A stretch of DNA of 64,000 bases from SZUA-584 sp964441275 (GCA_964441275.1 CAYTUG010000008.1:1-64000), one strand, 5' to 3'. Counted from the stretch's first letter, positions 8,231-17,433 are shown. The notes: generated from the sequence alone by a model not told the origin. Numbers and translations are program-made.

Positions 8231-9481
8231 ATGGTTATTGATCTTGGCTACGGTAAACAGAATATCAAAGTGCGCGTTCCAAAACCAAACCTTCGTGGTG
8301 TTTTAACGCCTAACGAAGTAAGCATAGGACTTACGGGAGCAGAAGAGGTTGTCCATGCGCTACAAAACCCGATCGGCAGCCCGCGTCTGCGTGATATAGC
8401 GAAAAAGGGCGAAAAGGTATGCATAATCACGAGCGATATAACGCGCCCGATGCCGTCAAAATTGGTGCTGCCTGTATTACTGGAAGAGCTGTATGAGGCA
8501 GGCGTGAATGATGATGCCATAACCATAGTGTTTGCGTTGGGCAACCACAGGGGGCATACCGAAGAAGAAAAAAGACATCTTGTAGGCGGCGATATATATT
8601 CAAGAATAAGATGTGTAGATTCAGACCGGAAGCACACTGTCAGCCTCGGTAAAACATCTTCGGGCACTCCGGTGGATATCTTTGAGGAGGTCGTGAACGC
8701 CGACAGAGTGATATGCCTTGGCAATATAGAATATCATTATTTTGCCGGGTATTCCGGGGGGGCGAAAGCTATAATGCCCGGCATTGCTACCGCGCAGGCT
8801 ATACAGGCCAACCATTCAAAGATGGTGGAGGAGAACTCTGCTGCAGGCAGGATTGAGGGCAACAATGTGCGTGCAGATATAGATGAAGTTGCGGCTTATA
8901 TAAAGATAGATTTCATACTGAACGTTGTACTGGATGAGAGAAAACGGATAATCAAGGCTGTGGCAGGCGACTATATAAAGGCGCACAGGGAAGGTTGCAG
9001 GTTTTTGGATACTCTTTACAAGGTGAAGATCAGGCAGAGAGCGGATATAGTGCTCGTATCGGCCGGGGGATATCCCAAAGACATAAACCTGTATCAAGCG
9101 CAGAAGGCGCTCGACAACGCTAAGCATGCGGTCAGGGACGGGGGTATCATCATACTTGTTGCTTCATGCAAAGAAGGGTTTGGCGAGAAAGTATTTGAAC
9201 GTTGGATATGCAACGCTAAGAGCCCGGGAGAGATGGTGGACAAGATACAGAAAACGTTCGAGCTGGGAGGGCACAAGGCGGCGGCGATAGGGATGGTACA
9301 GCAGCGTGCGGATATTTATCTTGTTTCCGATATGGATGATGAGCTTGTTAAAATCATGTTTATGACGCCGTATGATTGCATTCAGTCGGCGCTGGATTCC
9401 GCACTGAAAAGAATGGGCAAAGATACAGGCGTTATCGTGATGCCGTACGGCGGGTCGACATTGCCCGCAGAAGAAACTTAA
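8231..9481 (+). CDS. larA: LarA-family nickel-pincer racemase (lactate or malate racemase)
   Basis: This 416-residue protein belongs to the LarA family, which racemises alpha-hydroxyacids with a nickel-pincer nucleotide cofactor. Visible family motifs are TSDITRPMP near residue 75, ALGNHRGHTEEE (catalytic histidines), IEYHYFAGYSGGAKAIMPG (cofactor lysine) and GGYPKDINLYQAQKA. ATG at 8231 follows GAGGGGA. LarA homologs act on several hydroxyacids, and one from Thermoanaerobacterium is known as a malate racemase. The malic enzyme next door makes malate the most attractive substrate here, but this is inference. The cofactor genes larB, larC and larE are not in the window and would be needed elsewhere. 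Confidence 0.88.
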   Translation: MVIDLGYGKQNIKVRVPKPNLRGVLTPNEVSIGLTGAEEVVHALQNPIGSPRLRDIAKKGEKVCIITSDITRPMPSKLVLPVLLEELYEAGVNDDAITIVFALGNHRGHTEEEKRHLVGGDIYSRIRCVDSDRKHTVSLGKTSSGTPVDIFEEVVNADRVICLGNIEYHYFAGYSGGAKAIMPGIATAQAIQANHSKMVEENSAAGRIEGNNVRADIDEVAAYIKIDFILNVVLDERKRIIKAVAGDYIKAHREGCRFLDTLYKVKIRQRADIVLVSAGGYPKDINLYQAQKALDNAKHAVRDGGIIILVASCKEGFGEKVFERWICNAKSPGEMVDKIQKTFELGGHKAAAIGMVQQRADIYLVSDMDDELVKIMFMTPYDCIQSALDSALKRMGKDTGVIVMPYGGSTLPAEET

Positions 9482-9691
9482 GCTTTATTATTCGTAGTAA
9501 ACATGCTGAAATATATATTCTGTAAGTTCGATTCTCCTCATAAAATAGTTGTGTAGTTTATTAATAAGGAGTTGCTTTTTACTGCATTAGAAACAGTAGA
9601 GCATGGAAAATCAACATATTATGTAGACGTATTAATAATGGCTAAGATAAACAAAGATGTCTTTATAATGGGCATAGATGGATTTCATAGC
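9482..9691. other. Island-edge spacer without a recognised gene
   Basis: After the racemase there is no complete gene up to 10048. A short open frame beginning near TTG at about 9572 (close behind AAGGAG) runs about 59 codons and terminates inside the tRNA fragment. Its product matches nothing I recognise and it has no good start, so it is not called as a gene. The rest of the spacer, 9762-10047, also holds no gene; it contains the promoter region of lonB. Confidence 0.4.
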
Positions 9692-9761
9692 ATTAGAACG
9701 GTGAAGCTAATCCTGACTCTTAATCAGGGTGTCCAGGGTTCGAGCCCCTGATCGTCCACCA
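9692..9761 (+). pseudogene. tRNA-Lys(CTT) 3' fragment, candidate attachment site
   Basis: Bases 9712-9728 fold as a perfect anticodon arm, CCTGA / loop CTCTTAA / TCAGG, with anticodon CTT for lysine. Bases 9736-9752 form a T arm, CAGGG / TTCGAGC / CCCTG. They are followed by a 3' acceptor strand ATCGTCC, discriminator A and encoded CCA ending at 9761. The matching 5' acceptor strand GGACGAT is absent upstream, and the D-arm region (9692-9711) is only a weak match. A tRNA copy conserved from anticodon arm to CCA with a foreign 5' side is what integrases leave at the distal end of an element inserted in a tRNA gene. With this orientation the element would extend to the left. Confidence 0.65.
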
Positions 9762-10047
9762 TAGATTCCCGGTGCTGCCGAGTTTTTTTAATTGCGTATT
9801 TATATTTAGAGTCAGGTTTGGTATCGCATATCAAGACACAAAGATAAGCACCGCGCAATAGTTCCTGTTTTATATGCAAAAGTGGGTTGCTTGGCTAATG
9901 AATAAATGTTAGTGTTTAAGCATGTTAAGCCCCGCAGCGGTAATCTGTTCAAATTTTCTGTTTTGTTTCCGATTAAACCATCATATATGAGCCTTGAGTA
10001 TACTATTCTTTTAAAACCGTATACTAAAAACAGGGAGCAAATTTATT

Positions 10048-11685
10048 ATGATAGAAGCCGCGATTGCCATTCAGCTGATGGTTAGCATTTTAATGGGCAT
10101 ATATTTTTACAACCAGCTTACAGCCAAAAAATCGGCAAAGATAAACTTTGACGGAGATTCAAAAACGCAAATGGAACGGTTGCGCGCGTTGCGCAGCATA
10201 TCTCTTAACGTGCCGTTGACCGAAAAGACACGCCCTGCCAGCTTTGAGCAGATAATTGGTCAAAAAGAGGGGATAATGGCTTTGTCTGCAGCACTATGCG
10301 GAGAAAATCCCCAACATGTGCTAATATACGGCCCTTCGGGAATAGGCAAAACATGCGCGGCGCGGCTTGTGCTGGACAAGGCAAAAATGTGTGATTGTTC
10401 GCCTTTCAGGAAGGACGCAAAGTTTGTTGAGATAGACGCAACTTGCCTGCGCTGCGATGAAAGAAACATAGCGGATCCTCTTATAGGCTCGGTGCACGAT
10501 CCTATTTACCAGGGAGCGGGCGCATACGGGATTGCGGGTGTCCCGCAGCCTAAAGGGGGGGCGGTAACGCGCGCCCACGGCGGCATTCTCTTTCTTGACG
10601 AGATTGGCGAGCTGCATCCATACCACATAAATAAGCTGCTTAAAGTGCTTGAAGACAGGCGCGTGTGTTTTGACAGCGCGTATTACAGTAAGGAAAATAA
10701 AAACATACCGCAGTACATTCATGAAATATTCTCAAAAGGCATGCCCGCCGATTTTCGTTTGGTGGGCGCTACCACAAAATCGCCCCGTGAGATACCCTGT
10801 GCCATACGTTCACGCTGTATGGAAATATACTTCAGACCGCTGTATACGGACGAGGTTATAACGATTGCAAAGAACGCGGCAATCCGTTCGGGCTGTATGT
10901 TAAGTTTGCAAACGGCGCAGATTATTGGAGAATACGCGGCAAACGGAAGGGACGCGGTGAACATGGTTTCTATGTCCGCAGGCGTGGCAAGAGAAAAAGG
11001 CGCAAAGGAGATAAAGCCCGAGCATGTTTTATGGATAATTGAAACGGGTAAATACACAAAACAAAATGTTGCCAGGTTAGGGGCTAACGGTGTCGGGCGC
11101 GTAAACGGTTTGGCTGTGTACGCAAGCAATATAGGAACAATAATAGAGATTGAAACCGTGGCGGTAAAATCCGCCGCCGGTCATCTTAGCGTTACAGGGC
11201 TGATAGACGAAGAAGAGATGGGCTTTGAAAGTAAAAAATTGCGCAGGAAAAGTTCGTCGAAAAGTTCGGTGGAAAATGTGCTTACCGCTTTGAAAAAGAA
11301 CTTTGGACTCAACCCTGAAGAATATTACATACACATAAACATGCCGGGCAATTCCCCCGTTGACGGGCCTTCCGCAGGGTTAGCGATTGCGGTTTCTGTT
11401 TTGTCGGCAGTTACGGGGCGCGGCGTTGCGCAAGGTATAGCAATTACGGGAGAAATCTCAATTACCGGAGACATAAGAGCCGTAGGCGGGATAAAAGCAA
11501 AGGTGCTTGCCGCAAAGCGCGCCGGAGCGTCGTTGGTTATAATACCCGCAAACAATATGGAAGACGCGCAGGGGATAGAGGGAATCCGCATTTTGGGAGC
11601 CGGGCACATAAAGGAAGCGGCAAAATTAGTGTTTGCACAAACTTCGTTTCAAAGCGGGCAGTTGCTAAGCGCGCAGGGAAACTAA
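10048..11685 (+). CDS. lonB: ATP-dependent protease LonB
   Basis: This 545-residue membrane-anchored AAA+ protease resembles Bacillus LonB. A single transmembrane segment lies at about residues 5-22 and there is no LonA-type N-terminal substrate domain. Walker A is GPSGIGKT (95-102) and Walker B is GGILFLDEIGEL. The C-terminal protease domain has the Ser442 (DGPSAG) and Lys483 (GGIKAK) dyad. In Bacillus, LonB is made in the forespore and degrades regulatory proteins, so this gene hints at sporulation ability. It starts at ATG 10048 behind AGGGAG. It converges with the phosphoesterase gene, their ends overlapping by 4 bp, and faces the lonA-engB operon; in Bacillus lonB, lonA and engB are also neighbours. 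Confidence 0.93.
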   Translation: MIEAAIAIQLMVSILMGIYFYNQLTAKKSAKINFDGDSKTQMERLRALRSISLNVPLTEKTRPASFEQIIGQKEGIMALSAALCGENPQHVLIYGPSGIGKTCAARLVLDKAKMCDCSPFRKDAKFVEIDATCLRCDERNIADPLIGSVHDPIYQGAGAYGIAGVPQPKGGAVTRAHGGILFLDEIGELHPYHINKLLKVLEDRRVCFDSAYYSKENKNIPQYIHEIFSKGMPADFRLVGATTKSPREIPCAIRSRCMEIYFRPLYTDEVITIAKNAAIRSGCMLSLQTAQIIGEYAANGRDAVNMVSMSAGVAREKGAKEIKPEHVLWIIETGKYTKQNVARLGANGVGRVNGLAVYASNIGTIIEIETVAVKSAAGHLSVTGLIDEEEMGFESKKLRRKSSSKSSVENVLTALKKNFGLNPEEYYIHINMPGNSPVDGPSAGLAIAVSVLSAVTGRGVAQGIAITGEISITGDIRAVGGIKAKVLAAKRAGASLVIIPANNMEDAQGIEGIRILGAGHIKEAAKLVFAQTSFQSGQLLSAQGN

Positions 11686-12377
11686 ACGATGCGGATAAGC
11701 GAAAAATCTGTTGCGTCACATGATACTAAAGAATAGTTAATACCGCGCACATTGCCCGAAAGCGCGTAAGAAATGCTGTTTGCATGAAGATGTCCGTATG
11801 CTACGTGCTCAACCGAAAATTTTTCAAACAAGTTTGTAAAGCTTGTGTGTGTGCCTGTGTTATCCGAAGGAGGGTAATGCATCATACCAATTATCCGCGC
11901 ATCAGGCGCGGTTTTTTTTGCGCAGCTTAACGACAGCTCAAGCCGAATAGTTTCCCGCAAAAACACCTTTTCGTCCGAACCGGCTTGATATAAACGGCTG
12001 CCCGGATAAACCCAGCCTCTCGTACCCGCAATAACAAATTCTCCAAAGTTTATGCAGTTGTTTTGCAAAGCATAGGTGTTATTGAAAAGATAGGAATTAA
12101 CCTTGGACAGCGAATTCCACCAATAATCGTGGTTGCCCTTTAGTATCACCTTGTTGCCGGGCATAGAGCATATCAACCGCAAGTCGGGAAGCGCTTGCTC
12201 AAGCGTCATCGCCCAAGACAGATCCCCGGGCACAAGAACAATGTCTTTATCGCGCACAGATGCGGTCCAGCTTTGCTCGATTTTCTGCCAGTGGTCTTGC
12301 CAGTGTCCGCCGAAGACATCCATAGATTTACCGGAGCTTCCCGAAAGATGCAGATCGGATATTGCGTAAACTTTCAT
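11682..12377 (-). CDS. Metallophosphoesterase (calcineurin-like)
   Basis: This 231-residue cytosolic phosphoesterase has the full metal-binding set: SDLHL near the N-terminus, VPGDLSWA, KGNHDYWW, MMHYPP and YGHLH near the C-terminus. These ligands hold two metals, usually Mn or Fe, and hydrolyse phosphate esters; the natural substrate of this clade is not known to me. Its ATG at 12377 overlaps the end of engB by 4 bp, so it is the last gene of lon-engB-phosphoesterase. It meets lonB tail to tail. Confidence 0.88.
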   Translation of the reverse strand: MKVYAISDLHLSGSSGKSMDVFGGHWQDHWQKIEQSWTASVRDKDIVLVPGDLSWAMTLEQALPDLRLICSMPGNKVILKGNHDYWWNSLSKVNSYLFNNTYALQNNCINFGEFVIAGTRGWVYPGSRLYQAGSDEKVFLRETIRLELSLSCAKKTAPDARIIGMMHYPPSDNTGTHTSFTNLFEKFSVEHVAYGHLHANSISYALSGNVRGINYSLVSCDATDFSLIRIV

Positions 12378-12949
12378 AACTTAAGCGCCTTTTTTATTTC
12401 GCTGAGCAGCATATCGGCGCCAAATCTGTTTTGTGACGATACCGCTACAATAGGGTAGTTAACGCCAAGCGTTTTGATTATTTTAGAAAGATATTCATGC
12501 CTTCTGGTTTTGGCTATTTTGTCCGCTTTTGTTGCCACTAAAATCACGGGCAGACCGAATATTGAAGCGTATTCAAGCATAATTTTGTCGTTTTCGGCCG
12601 GCAGATGCCGTATGTCAACCAAAACGAGCAAAGCGCACAGCCGTTTTGTTTTTGAAAGGTACGATTCTATCATATAAGCCCAGCTTTTTTGTTCGGTATG
12701 AGATACTTTCGCATAACCGTAGCCCGGCAAATCCGCTAACAAAAACTCATCGTTGATAACAAAAAAGTTTATCAACCTTGTTTTGCCCGGGGTTGAACTT
12801 ATTCGTGCCAATTTATTGTTGCAAGCCAGGTAATTGATGAGCGAAGATTTCCCAACGTTGGATTTTCCGCAAATGGCTATCTCCGGCATGCCTAAATCAG
12901 AATATTGTTCTTTTATGCTTTTCAGAAAACGTGCGCTTTTTATTTGCAT
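12374..12949 (-). CDS. engB: Ribosome biogenesis GTPase EngB/YsxC
   Basis: This 191-residue TRAFAC-class GTPase is needed for late assembly of the 50S ribosomal subunit. The G motifs can be read in order: G1 GKSNVGKSS (about 28-36), G2 with TPGKTR, G3 DLPGYGYAKV and G4 TKADK. DLPGYGYA is diagnostic for EngB/YsxC. The length matches the family. It starts 4 bases after the lon stop, a lon-engB order common in Firmicutes, so expression is probably coupled to lon. Confidence 0.94.
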   Translation of the reverse strand: MQIKSARFLKSIKEQYSDLGMPEIAICGKSNVGKSSLINYLACNNKLARISSTPGKTRLINFFVINDEFLLADLPGYGYAKVSHTEQKSWAYMIESYLSKTKRLCALLVLVDIRHLPAENDKIMLEYASIFGLPVILVATKADKIAKTRRHEYLSKIIKTLGVNYPIVAVSSQNRFGADMLLSEIKKALKL

Positions 12950-12952
12950 ATG

Positions 12953-15265
12953 TTAAACCTTGTTGACGGCAAGCTCAAGAACTTCGTCAAGCTCCGAAAC
13001 GAGTTTAAACTGCAGGTTCTTACGTATGGCGGCGGGAAGAATCTTAATATCCTTTTCGTTTCCTTTGGGTAAAATGATAGTGTTTATGCCCATCTTGAGC
13101 GCAGCCAACGACTTTTCCTTAATGCCGCCAACCGGCAACACCCTGCCCGTTAAAGTCAACTCGCCCGTCATTGCAATATTTCTTTTTACGCTGCGCCCCG
13201 AAAGTGCGGATATAAGAGCAGTGGCAATGGTTATGCCTGCCGAGGGCCCGTCTTTGGGGATTGCGCCTTCGGGCAGGTGTATGTGTACGTCGGTAGTGTC
13301 AATAAACAGCTCGTCTATTCCAAGCGATGCGCTGTGCGAACGGATATAGCTTAATGCGGCCTTAGCGGATTCTTGCATAATTTCGCCTAACTTGCCGGTA
13401 AGAAGCAATTTGCCTTTTCCGTGCATTTTAATTGCCTCAACCACAAGCGATTGACCGCCGGCTGCTGTCCATGCTAACCCGTTTACAACGCCTATCCTAT
13501 CTTCTAACTCTGACTCGTGCTGAGAATATAAGGCGGGGCCTAAGTAACGCAGCAAAGTGCTTTTTCTAACGATAATGCTTTTGCGGCCCGTATCTGTTAA
13601 ATCTACCACGCACTTGCGAAAAACGGTAGCTATTTTTCTTTCAAGCTCCCGAACTCCCGCTTCGCGCGTATATTTTCGTATTATTTCAACAAGTGCACTG
13701 TTTTCTATTTTGGCTTCGTTTTCGTCAAGCCCGTGCTGTTTAAGCTGTTTTTTTATAAGGTGGTTTTTCGCGATGCCTATCTTCTCAAGCTCCGTATAGC
13801 TTGAAAGCTCAATAATCTCCATTCTGTCAAGAAGCGGGGCGGGTATGCCATCGTAACTGTTTGCCGTTGTCAAAAACATTACATGCTCAAGACTGAAAGG
13901 CAAATCAAGATAATGGTCGCGAAAGCCGTTGTTTATTTCGGGGTCTAACACCTCAAGCATTGCGGAGGCGGGATCGCCCCTAAAATCGCTCGACATTTTG
14001 TCTATTTCATCGAACAAAAAAACGGGGTTTTGACTTCCGGCTTGTTTTATTGCCGATATAATACGCCCCGGTATTGCGCCTATATATGTGCGCCTGTGTC
14101 CGCGGATTTCTGCCTCATCACGAACGCCGCCCAATGACGTGCTGACAAACTTGCGCCCAAGTGCACGGGCTATTGAGCGCGCAACAGATGTTTTACCCGT
14201 CCCGGGAGGGCCAACAAAACAAAGCACGGGCCCGCGCAAATCGTTTTTGCGGGCAAGCACGGCAATATATTCAACTATCCGGTCTTTAAGTTTGTCGAGC
14301 CCGTAATGGTCTTCGTCAAGAATGGCGCGGGCATGTTTTAAATCAAGGTTATCTTTAGTCATAACGTTCCAAGGCAAATCGAGTATCCACTCCACATACG
14401 AGCGAATAACGCCAAGCTCGGGAGAACCAAAGGAGAGCTTTTCCATTCGGGCAATTTCTTTTAACGTTTTTTCCCGTATGTCGTCGCTTACATCAATTGC
14501 TTCAAGACGGCTGCGCAATTCTTCTGTTTCTGACTGTAAGCTTCCCGCTTCCCCCAGTTCGCTTTGTATTGCCCGCATCTGTTCCCTTAGAACATACTCT
14601 TTTTGTGATTTATCTATTCGCTTTCTTACTTTATTTCTTATTTCATTTTCGATACCGGCAATTTCCAACTCTTCGGTTAATATATTGGATAATATCTCCA
14701 AACGTTCTGATACATCTATACATTCAAGCACCCGCTGCTTGTCCTCAAGTTTAAAAAATACGCCGGAAGCAATAACATCCGCCATTTGCCCCAAATCGGT
14801 AACATTGTTAACAGCGGCTAATATTTCTGCGGATACCTTTGCGCTTATGTTTACCAGCTTTTCAAAAAGCCCAAGAACTATGCGTTTTAAAGCCTGCAGT
14901 TTGGGATCATTTTCATCTGCGGTTTCACTTTCAAGGCGCATAGTGTTCACTTCAAGATATTTTTCGGTTCGGGTATATTTGACTATGCGCGCACGATGAA
15001 TGCCGGAAACAAGAACGCGAATGACACCCCCGGGCAGTTTTAATATCTGCTTGACCTTCGAGACCGTACCGATCCGGTATATATCATCTTCCCCGGGGTC
15101 GTGCGTATCCTTATCTTTTTGCGCAGCTAAAAAAATGATCTGATCGCTTTCCATAGCTACTTCTAAAGCGGCGATAGATTTATCACGGCCGACTTCGAAA
15201 TGAAGCGCCATATACGGGAACACAATTACATCGCGCAAAGCGACCATTGGCATTTTATCCGCCAT
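12953..15265 (-). CDS. lon: ATP-dependent protease Lon (LonA)
   Basis: This 770-residue cytosolic AAA+ protease removes damaged and regulatory proteins. It has the LonA layout: an N-terminal substrate-recognition domain (MVALRDVIVFPYM onward), a coiled-coil region, Walker A GPPGTGKT at about 352-359, Walker B VFLFDEIDK, and a protease domain with Ser in DGPSAG (about 674) and Lys in GGIKEKS (about 717). I place the start at 15265, where AGGGAGG precedes ATG by five bases. An in-frame ATG at 15319 would add 18 residues not expected for the family. It is the first gene of lon-engB-phosphoesterase. Confidence 0.95.
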   Translation of the reverse strand: MADKMPMVALRDVIVFPYMALHFEVGRDKSIAALEVAMESDQIIFLAAQKDKDTHDPGEDDIYRIGTVSKVKQILKLPGGVIRVLVSGIHRARIVKYTRTEKYLEVNTMRLESETADENDPKLQALKRIVLGLFEKLVNISAKVSAEILAAVNNVTDLGQMADVIASGVFFKLEDKQRVLECIDVSERLEILSNILTEELEIAGIENEIRNKVRKRIDKSQKEYVLREQMRAIQSELGEAGSLQSETEELRSRLEAIDVSDDIREKTLKEIARMEKLSFGSPELGVIRSYVEWILDLPWNVMTKDNLDLKHARAILDEDHYGLDKLKDRIVEYIAVLARKNDLRGPVLCFVGPPGTGKTSVARSIARALGRKFVSTSLGGVRDEAEIRGHRRTYIGAIPGRIISAIKQAGSQNPVFLFDEIDKMSSDFRGDPASAMLEVLDPEINNGFRDHYLDLPFSLEHVMFLTTANSYDGIPAPLLDRMEIIELSSYTELEKIGIAKNHLIKKQLKQHGLDENEAKIENSALVEIIRKYTREAGVRELERKIATVFRKCVVDLTDTGRKSIIVRKSTLLRYLGPALYSQHESELEDRIGVVNGLAWTAAGGQSLVVEAIKMHGKGKLLLTGKLGEIMQESAKAALSYIRSHSASLGIDELFIDTTDVHIHLPEGAIPKDGPSAGITIATALISALSGRSVKRNIAMTGELTLTGRVLPVGGIKEKSLAALKMGINTIILPKGNEKDIKILPAAIRKNLQFKLVSELDEVLELAVNKV

Positions 15266-15518
15266 ATCCGCCTCCCTCAAACTCGATTGGTTTGCTGCAG
15301 TATTATACATGAAAAGCAAAATGCTTGCAACCGAAAAGGAAATTGAATAACGGGTATTTTTAATTATAGCGCCAAAATGATATTATTTTTAATGACGGAA
15401 TTTATTAAAAGCGAAAAATTTACTTTCTTTTAGGTAATCGCTCCTTGCGGACATAGCGGAATTAAATCGTTTAGCCTATAAATTTTGTGATTGTTTTATT
15501 TGGACAAATTATTTGTGA

Positions 15519-15524
15519 TATAAT
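15519..15524 (+). promoter_or_regulatory. Likely -10 element of gdhA
   Basis: A perfect TATAAT lies 51 bases before the glutamate dehydrogenase start, within an AT-rich stretch. No clear -35 is seen at the normal distance. Immediately upstream, CAAATTATTTG (15505-15515) has palindromic arms CAAAT/ATTTG that could be an operator in place of a good -35. The operator idea is a guess. Confidence 0.45.
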
Positions 15525-15574
15525 TTAACGACAAAACTTTTTCTTTCAATCTAAACGAGGAGGATATTTAGAAA

Positions 15575-16861
15575 ATGGCACAAGGACTCTATAACCCTTA
15601 CAAGAGTGCGCAGACACAGTTTGACAGTGTGGCCGATAAAATCAACTTAGACCAGGCCACTCGTGAGCTGCTAAGGCAGCCAAGCAGGGAATATCATTTC
15701 ACTATTCCCGTTAAAATGGATGATGGCAGCACAAAAGTGTTTAATGCGTACAGAATTCAGCACAACGATGCAAGAGGCCCCGCAAAGGGCGGAATTCGTT
15801 TTCATCCTCAAGAAACAATAGATACCATACGGGCATTATCAATGTGGATGACATGGAAATGCGCGGTGGTTGATATACCTTTAGGCGGCGGGAAAGGCGG
15901 AATAATATGCGATCCCCGCAATCTCTCTATGGGTGAGCAAGAAAGATTATGCCGTGGTTACATCAGACAGATTGTGAAAAATGTCGGTCCGCTCACGGAC
16001 GTGCCTGCGCCTGACGTTATGACCAATTCCCAGCATATGCTTTGGATGATGGACGAGTACGAGACAATCAGCGGGGGGCGTTTCCCCGGAATGATTACCG
16101 GCAAACCCGTTGGTATGGGAGGGTCGTTAGGGCGAACAGAAGCGACAGGTTTTGGAATCATATATACGCTTGAAGAGGCGTTAAAACAATTGAAGATAGA
16201 CATCGGTTCAACAATCGCCAGCCTTCAGGGGTTTGGCAATGTAGCCGAATATGCCGCGCGGCTGTATTCGGAGTTTGGCGGCAAAATAATCGCAATATCG
16301 TGTTGGGATAACGAAGATAAAAAAGCGTACACATATAAAAACCCGCAAGGCATCGATATAATGCAAATGGCCGGAATGAAAGACCGCTTCGGGACTATAG
16401 ATAAAGTTAAGGCACAAAAGGCCGGGTGCGAGCTTCTTGAAGGCGATAAGTGGATTGAGCAGCACGTGGACATTTTGCTTCCATGTGCGCTTGAAAACCA
16501 AATAACTCCGGGAACGTTTGCGCGTGTGAGCGATAAGGTCAGAATCATTTGCGAGGGTGCGAACGGTCCAACAACGCCTGACAGCGATGAACTGATAAAG
16601 GAAAAGAACATATACCTCGTTCCGGATTTTTTGTGTAATGCCGGCGGGGTGACATGCAGTTATTTCGAACAGGTGCAGTGCAATACGAATTATTTCTGGT
16701 CTAAAGAAGAAGTTTTAGAAAAGCTTAAGTTTAAGATGACCGGCGCATTTAACGCGGTTCATAATCTTGCTCGGGAAAAGAACCTCTACATGAGAGACGC
16801 TGCATATGTTATTGCAATAAACAGGGTTGCAGAAGCTGTAAAGCTTCGCGGCTGGATTTAA
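15575..16861 (+). CDS. gdhA: Glutamate dehydrogenase (Glu/Leu/Phe/Val dehydrogenase family)
   Basis: This 428-residue enzyme interconverts glutamate and 2-oxoglutarate plus ammonia. The substrate domain carries GGIRFHP and the catalytic-lysine loop DIPLGGGKGGI (Lys about 109). The nucleotide-binding domain contains LQGFGNVAEYAA, and ANGPTTP and NAGGVTCSYFE are conserved in clostridial and thermophilic hexameric enzymes. ATG at 15575 follows GAGGAGG. It stands alone with its own promoter and a likely terminator. In amino-acid-fermenting clostridia this enzyme works in glutamate catabolism; direction and cofactor cannot be fixed here. Confidence 0.93.
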   Translation: MAQGLYNPYKSAQTQFDSVADKINLDQATRELLRQPSREYHFTIPVKMDDGSTKVFNAYRIQHNDARGPAKGGIRFHPQETIDTIRALSMWMTWKCAVVDIPLGGGKGGIICDPRNLSMGEQERLCRGYIRQIVKNVGPLTDVPAPDVMTNSQHMLWMMDEYETISGGRFPGMITGKPVGMGGSLGRTEATGFGIIYTLEEALKQLKIDIGSTIASLQGFGNVAEYAARLYSEFGGKIIAISCWDNEDKKAYTYKNPQGIDIMQMAGMKDRFGTIDKVKAQKAGCELLEGDKWIEQHVDILLPCALENQITPGTFARVSDKVRIICEGANGPTTPDSDELIKEKNIYLVPDFLCNAGGVTCSYFEQVQCNTNYFWSKEEVLEKLKFKMTGAFNAVHNLAREKNLYMRDAAYVIAINRVAEAVKLRGWI

Positions 16862-16880
16862 CAATAGCGTTATTGCAAGC

Positions 16881-16938
16881 TTGCCGCAGGCAACATGGGT
16901 TAATGCATTGATCCGTATTGCCTGCCGGCTAATGTTTT
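16881..16938 (+). terminator. Probable rho-independent terminator of gdhA
   Basis: TTGCCGCAGGCAA near 16881 can pair with TTGCCTGCCGGC at 16918-16929, giving a stem of about 11 base pairs with one bulged G. TAATGTTTTTC follows. The loop is long, so confidence is moderate. Confidence 0.5.
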
Positions 16939-16989
16939 TCAAATGTCTTCTAAGGCCAATTATCATAACAACTTGTTTTAACAAACATT

Positions 16990-17330
16990 TTATAAGTTAG
17001 GTTTACTAACCCTTATGCATACTTTTATGTAGGTTTGCCAAACATATTGGACAGTGTAGTGTTTAAGATATTCGGTTAGCGTTCGCCACATGGGTATATT
17101 GTTTGCGCGGCGTCGGTAAGCTTTAAGCTGCTGCTTAAAGTCGGAGAAAGAATAGAAGGTTGCCATAGGTCGCTTCTGATCCTCACGATGGCTGCGCTTG
17201 ACCTTGCTGTTGAAAAATAGATGTAAGAGCGCTATTTGTTGTATTTGCGGCTAACACAGGCAACGCCATGCTTCAAGGCGAACGAAACAAGGGATTGCCG
17301 ATATTTCATGTCTTGTGTTATGTTATTCAT
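16990..17330 (-). pseudogene. Transposase pseudogene (N- and C-terminal pieces fused, disrupted)
   Basis: The minus-strand frame from ATG 17330 meets TAG after about 32 codons (HGVACVSRKYNK, then stop). The C-terminal integrase segment continues in a different frame from about 17221 and passes the left repeat to a stop at 16990. The first 32 residues resemble the helix-turn-helix head of integrase-core transposases, and the later part resembles their C-terminus. The centre is lost. No functional product is expected. Confidence 0.65.
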
Positions 17331-17433
17331 GCAGGATTGGCTCCTTTCGGTATGTTTTTGTTTTACAACTCAACAATACCCCATGAGCTAACTCCTGCAT
17401 CTTTTATTTTCAAGGTTCTTTTGTCCAATATGT
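17042..17433 (-). mobile_element. Internally deleted insertion sequence with terminal inverted repeats
   Basis: Perfect 12-bp inverted repeats ACATATTGGACA (17042-17053) and TGTCCAATATGT (17422-17433) enclose 392 bases. On the minus strand, an N-terminal transposase start MNNITQDMKYRQSLVSFALK begins at 17330. A C-terminal integrase-core piece with SKVKRSHREDQKR and FYSFSDFKQQL runs toward the left repeat. The middle of the transposase, including most catalytic residues, is missing, so this is a dead, MITE-like deletion derivative of an IS3/IS481-type element. It lies between gdhA and the response regulator gene. Only full-length relatives supplying transposase could mobilise it. Confidence 0.72.

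Noticed and set aside
9572..9752. Short frame running into the tRNA fragment
   Set aside because: The start lies only a few bases from its AAGGAG, the product is unknown and the end lies inside conserved tRNA sequence, so it is more likely chance or a fusion made by integration.
15266..15319. An 18-residue N-terminal extension of Lon
   Set aside because: The strong AGGGAGG lies just before the ATG at 15265, which also fits the family start.
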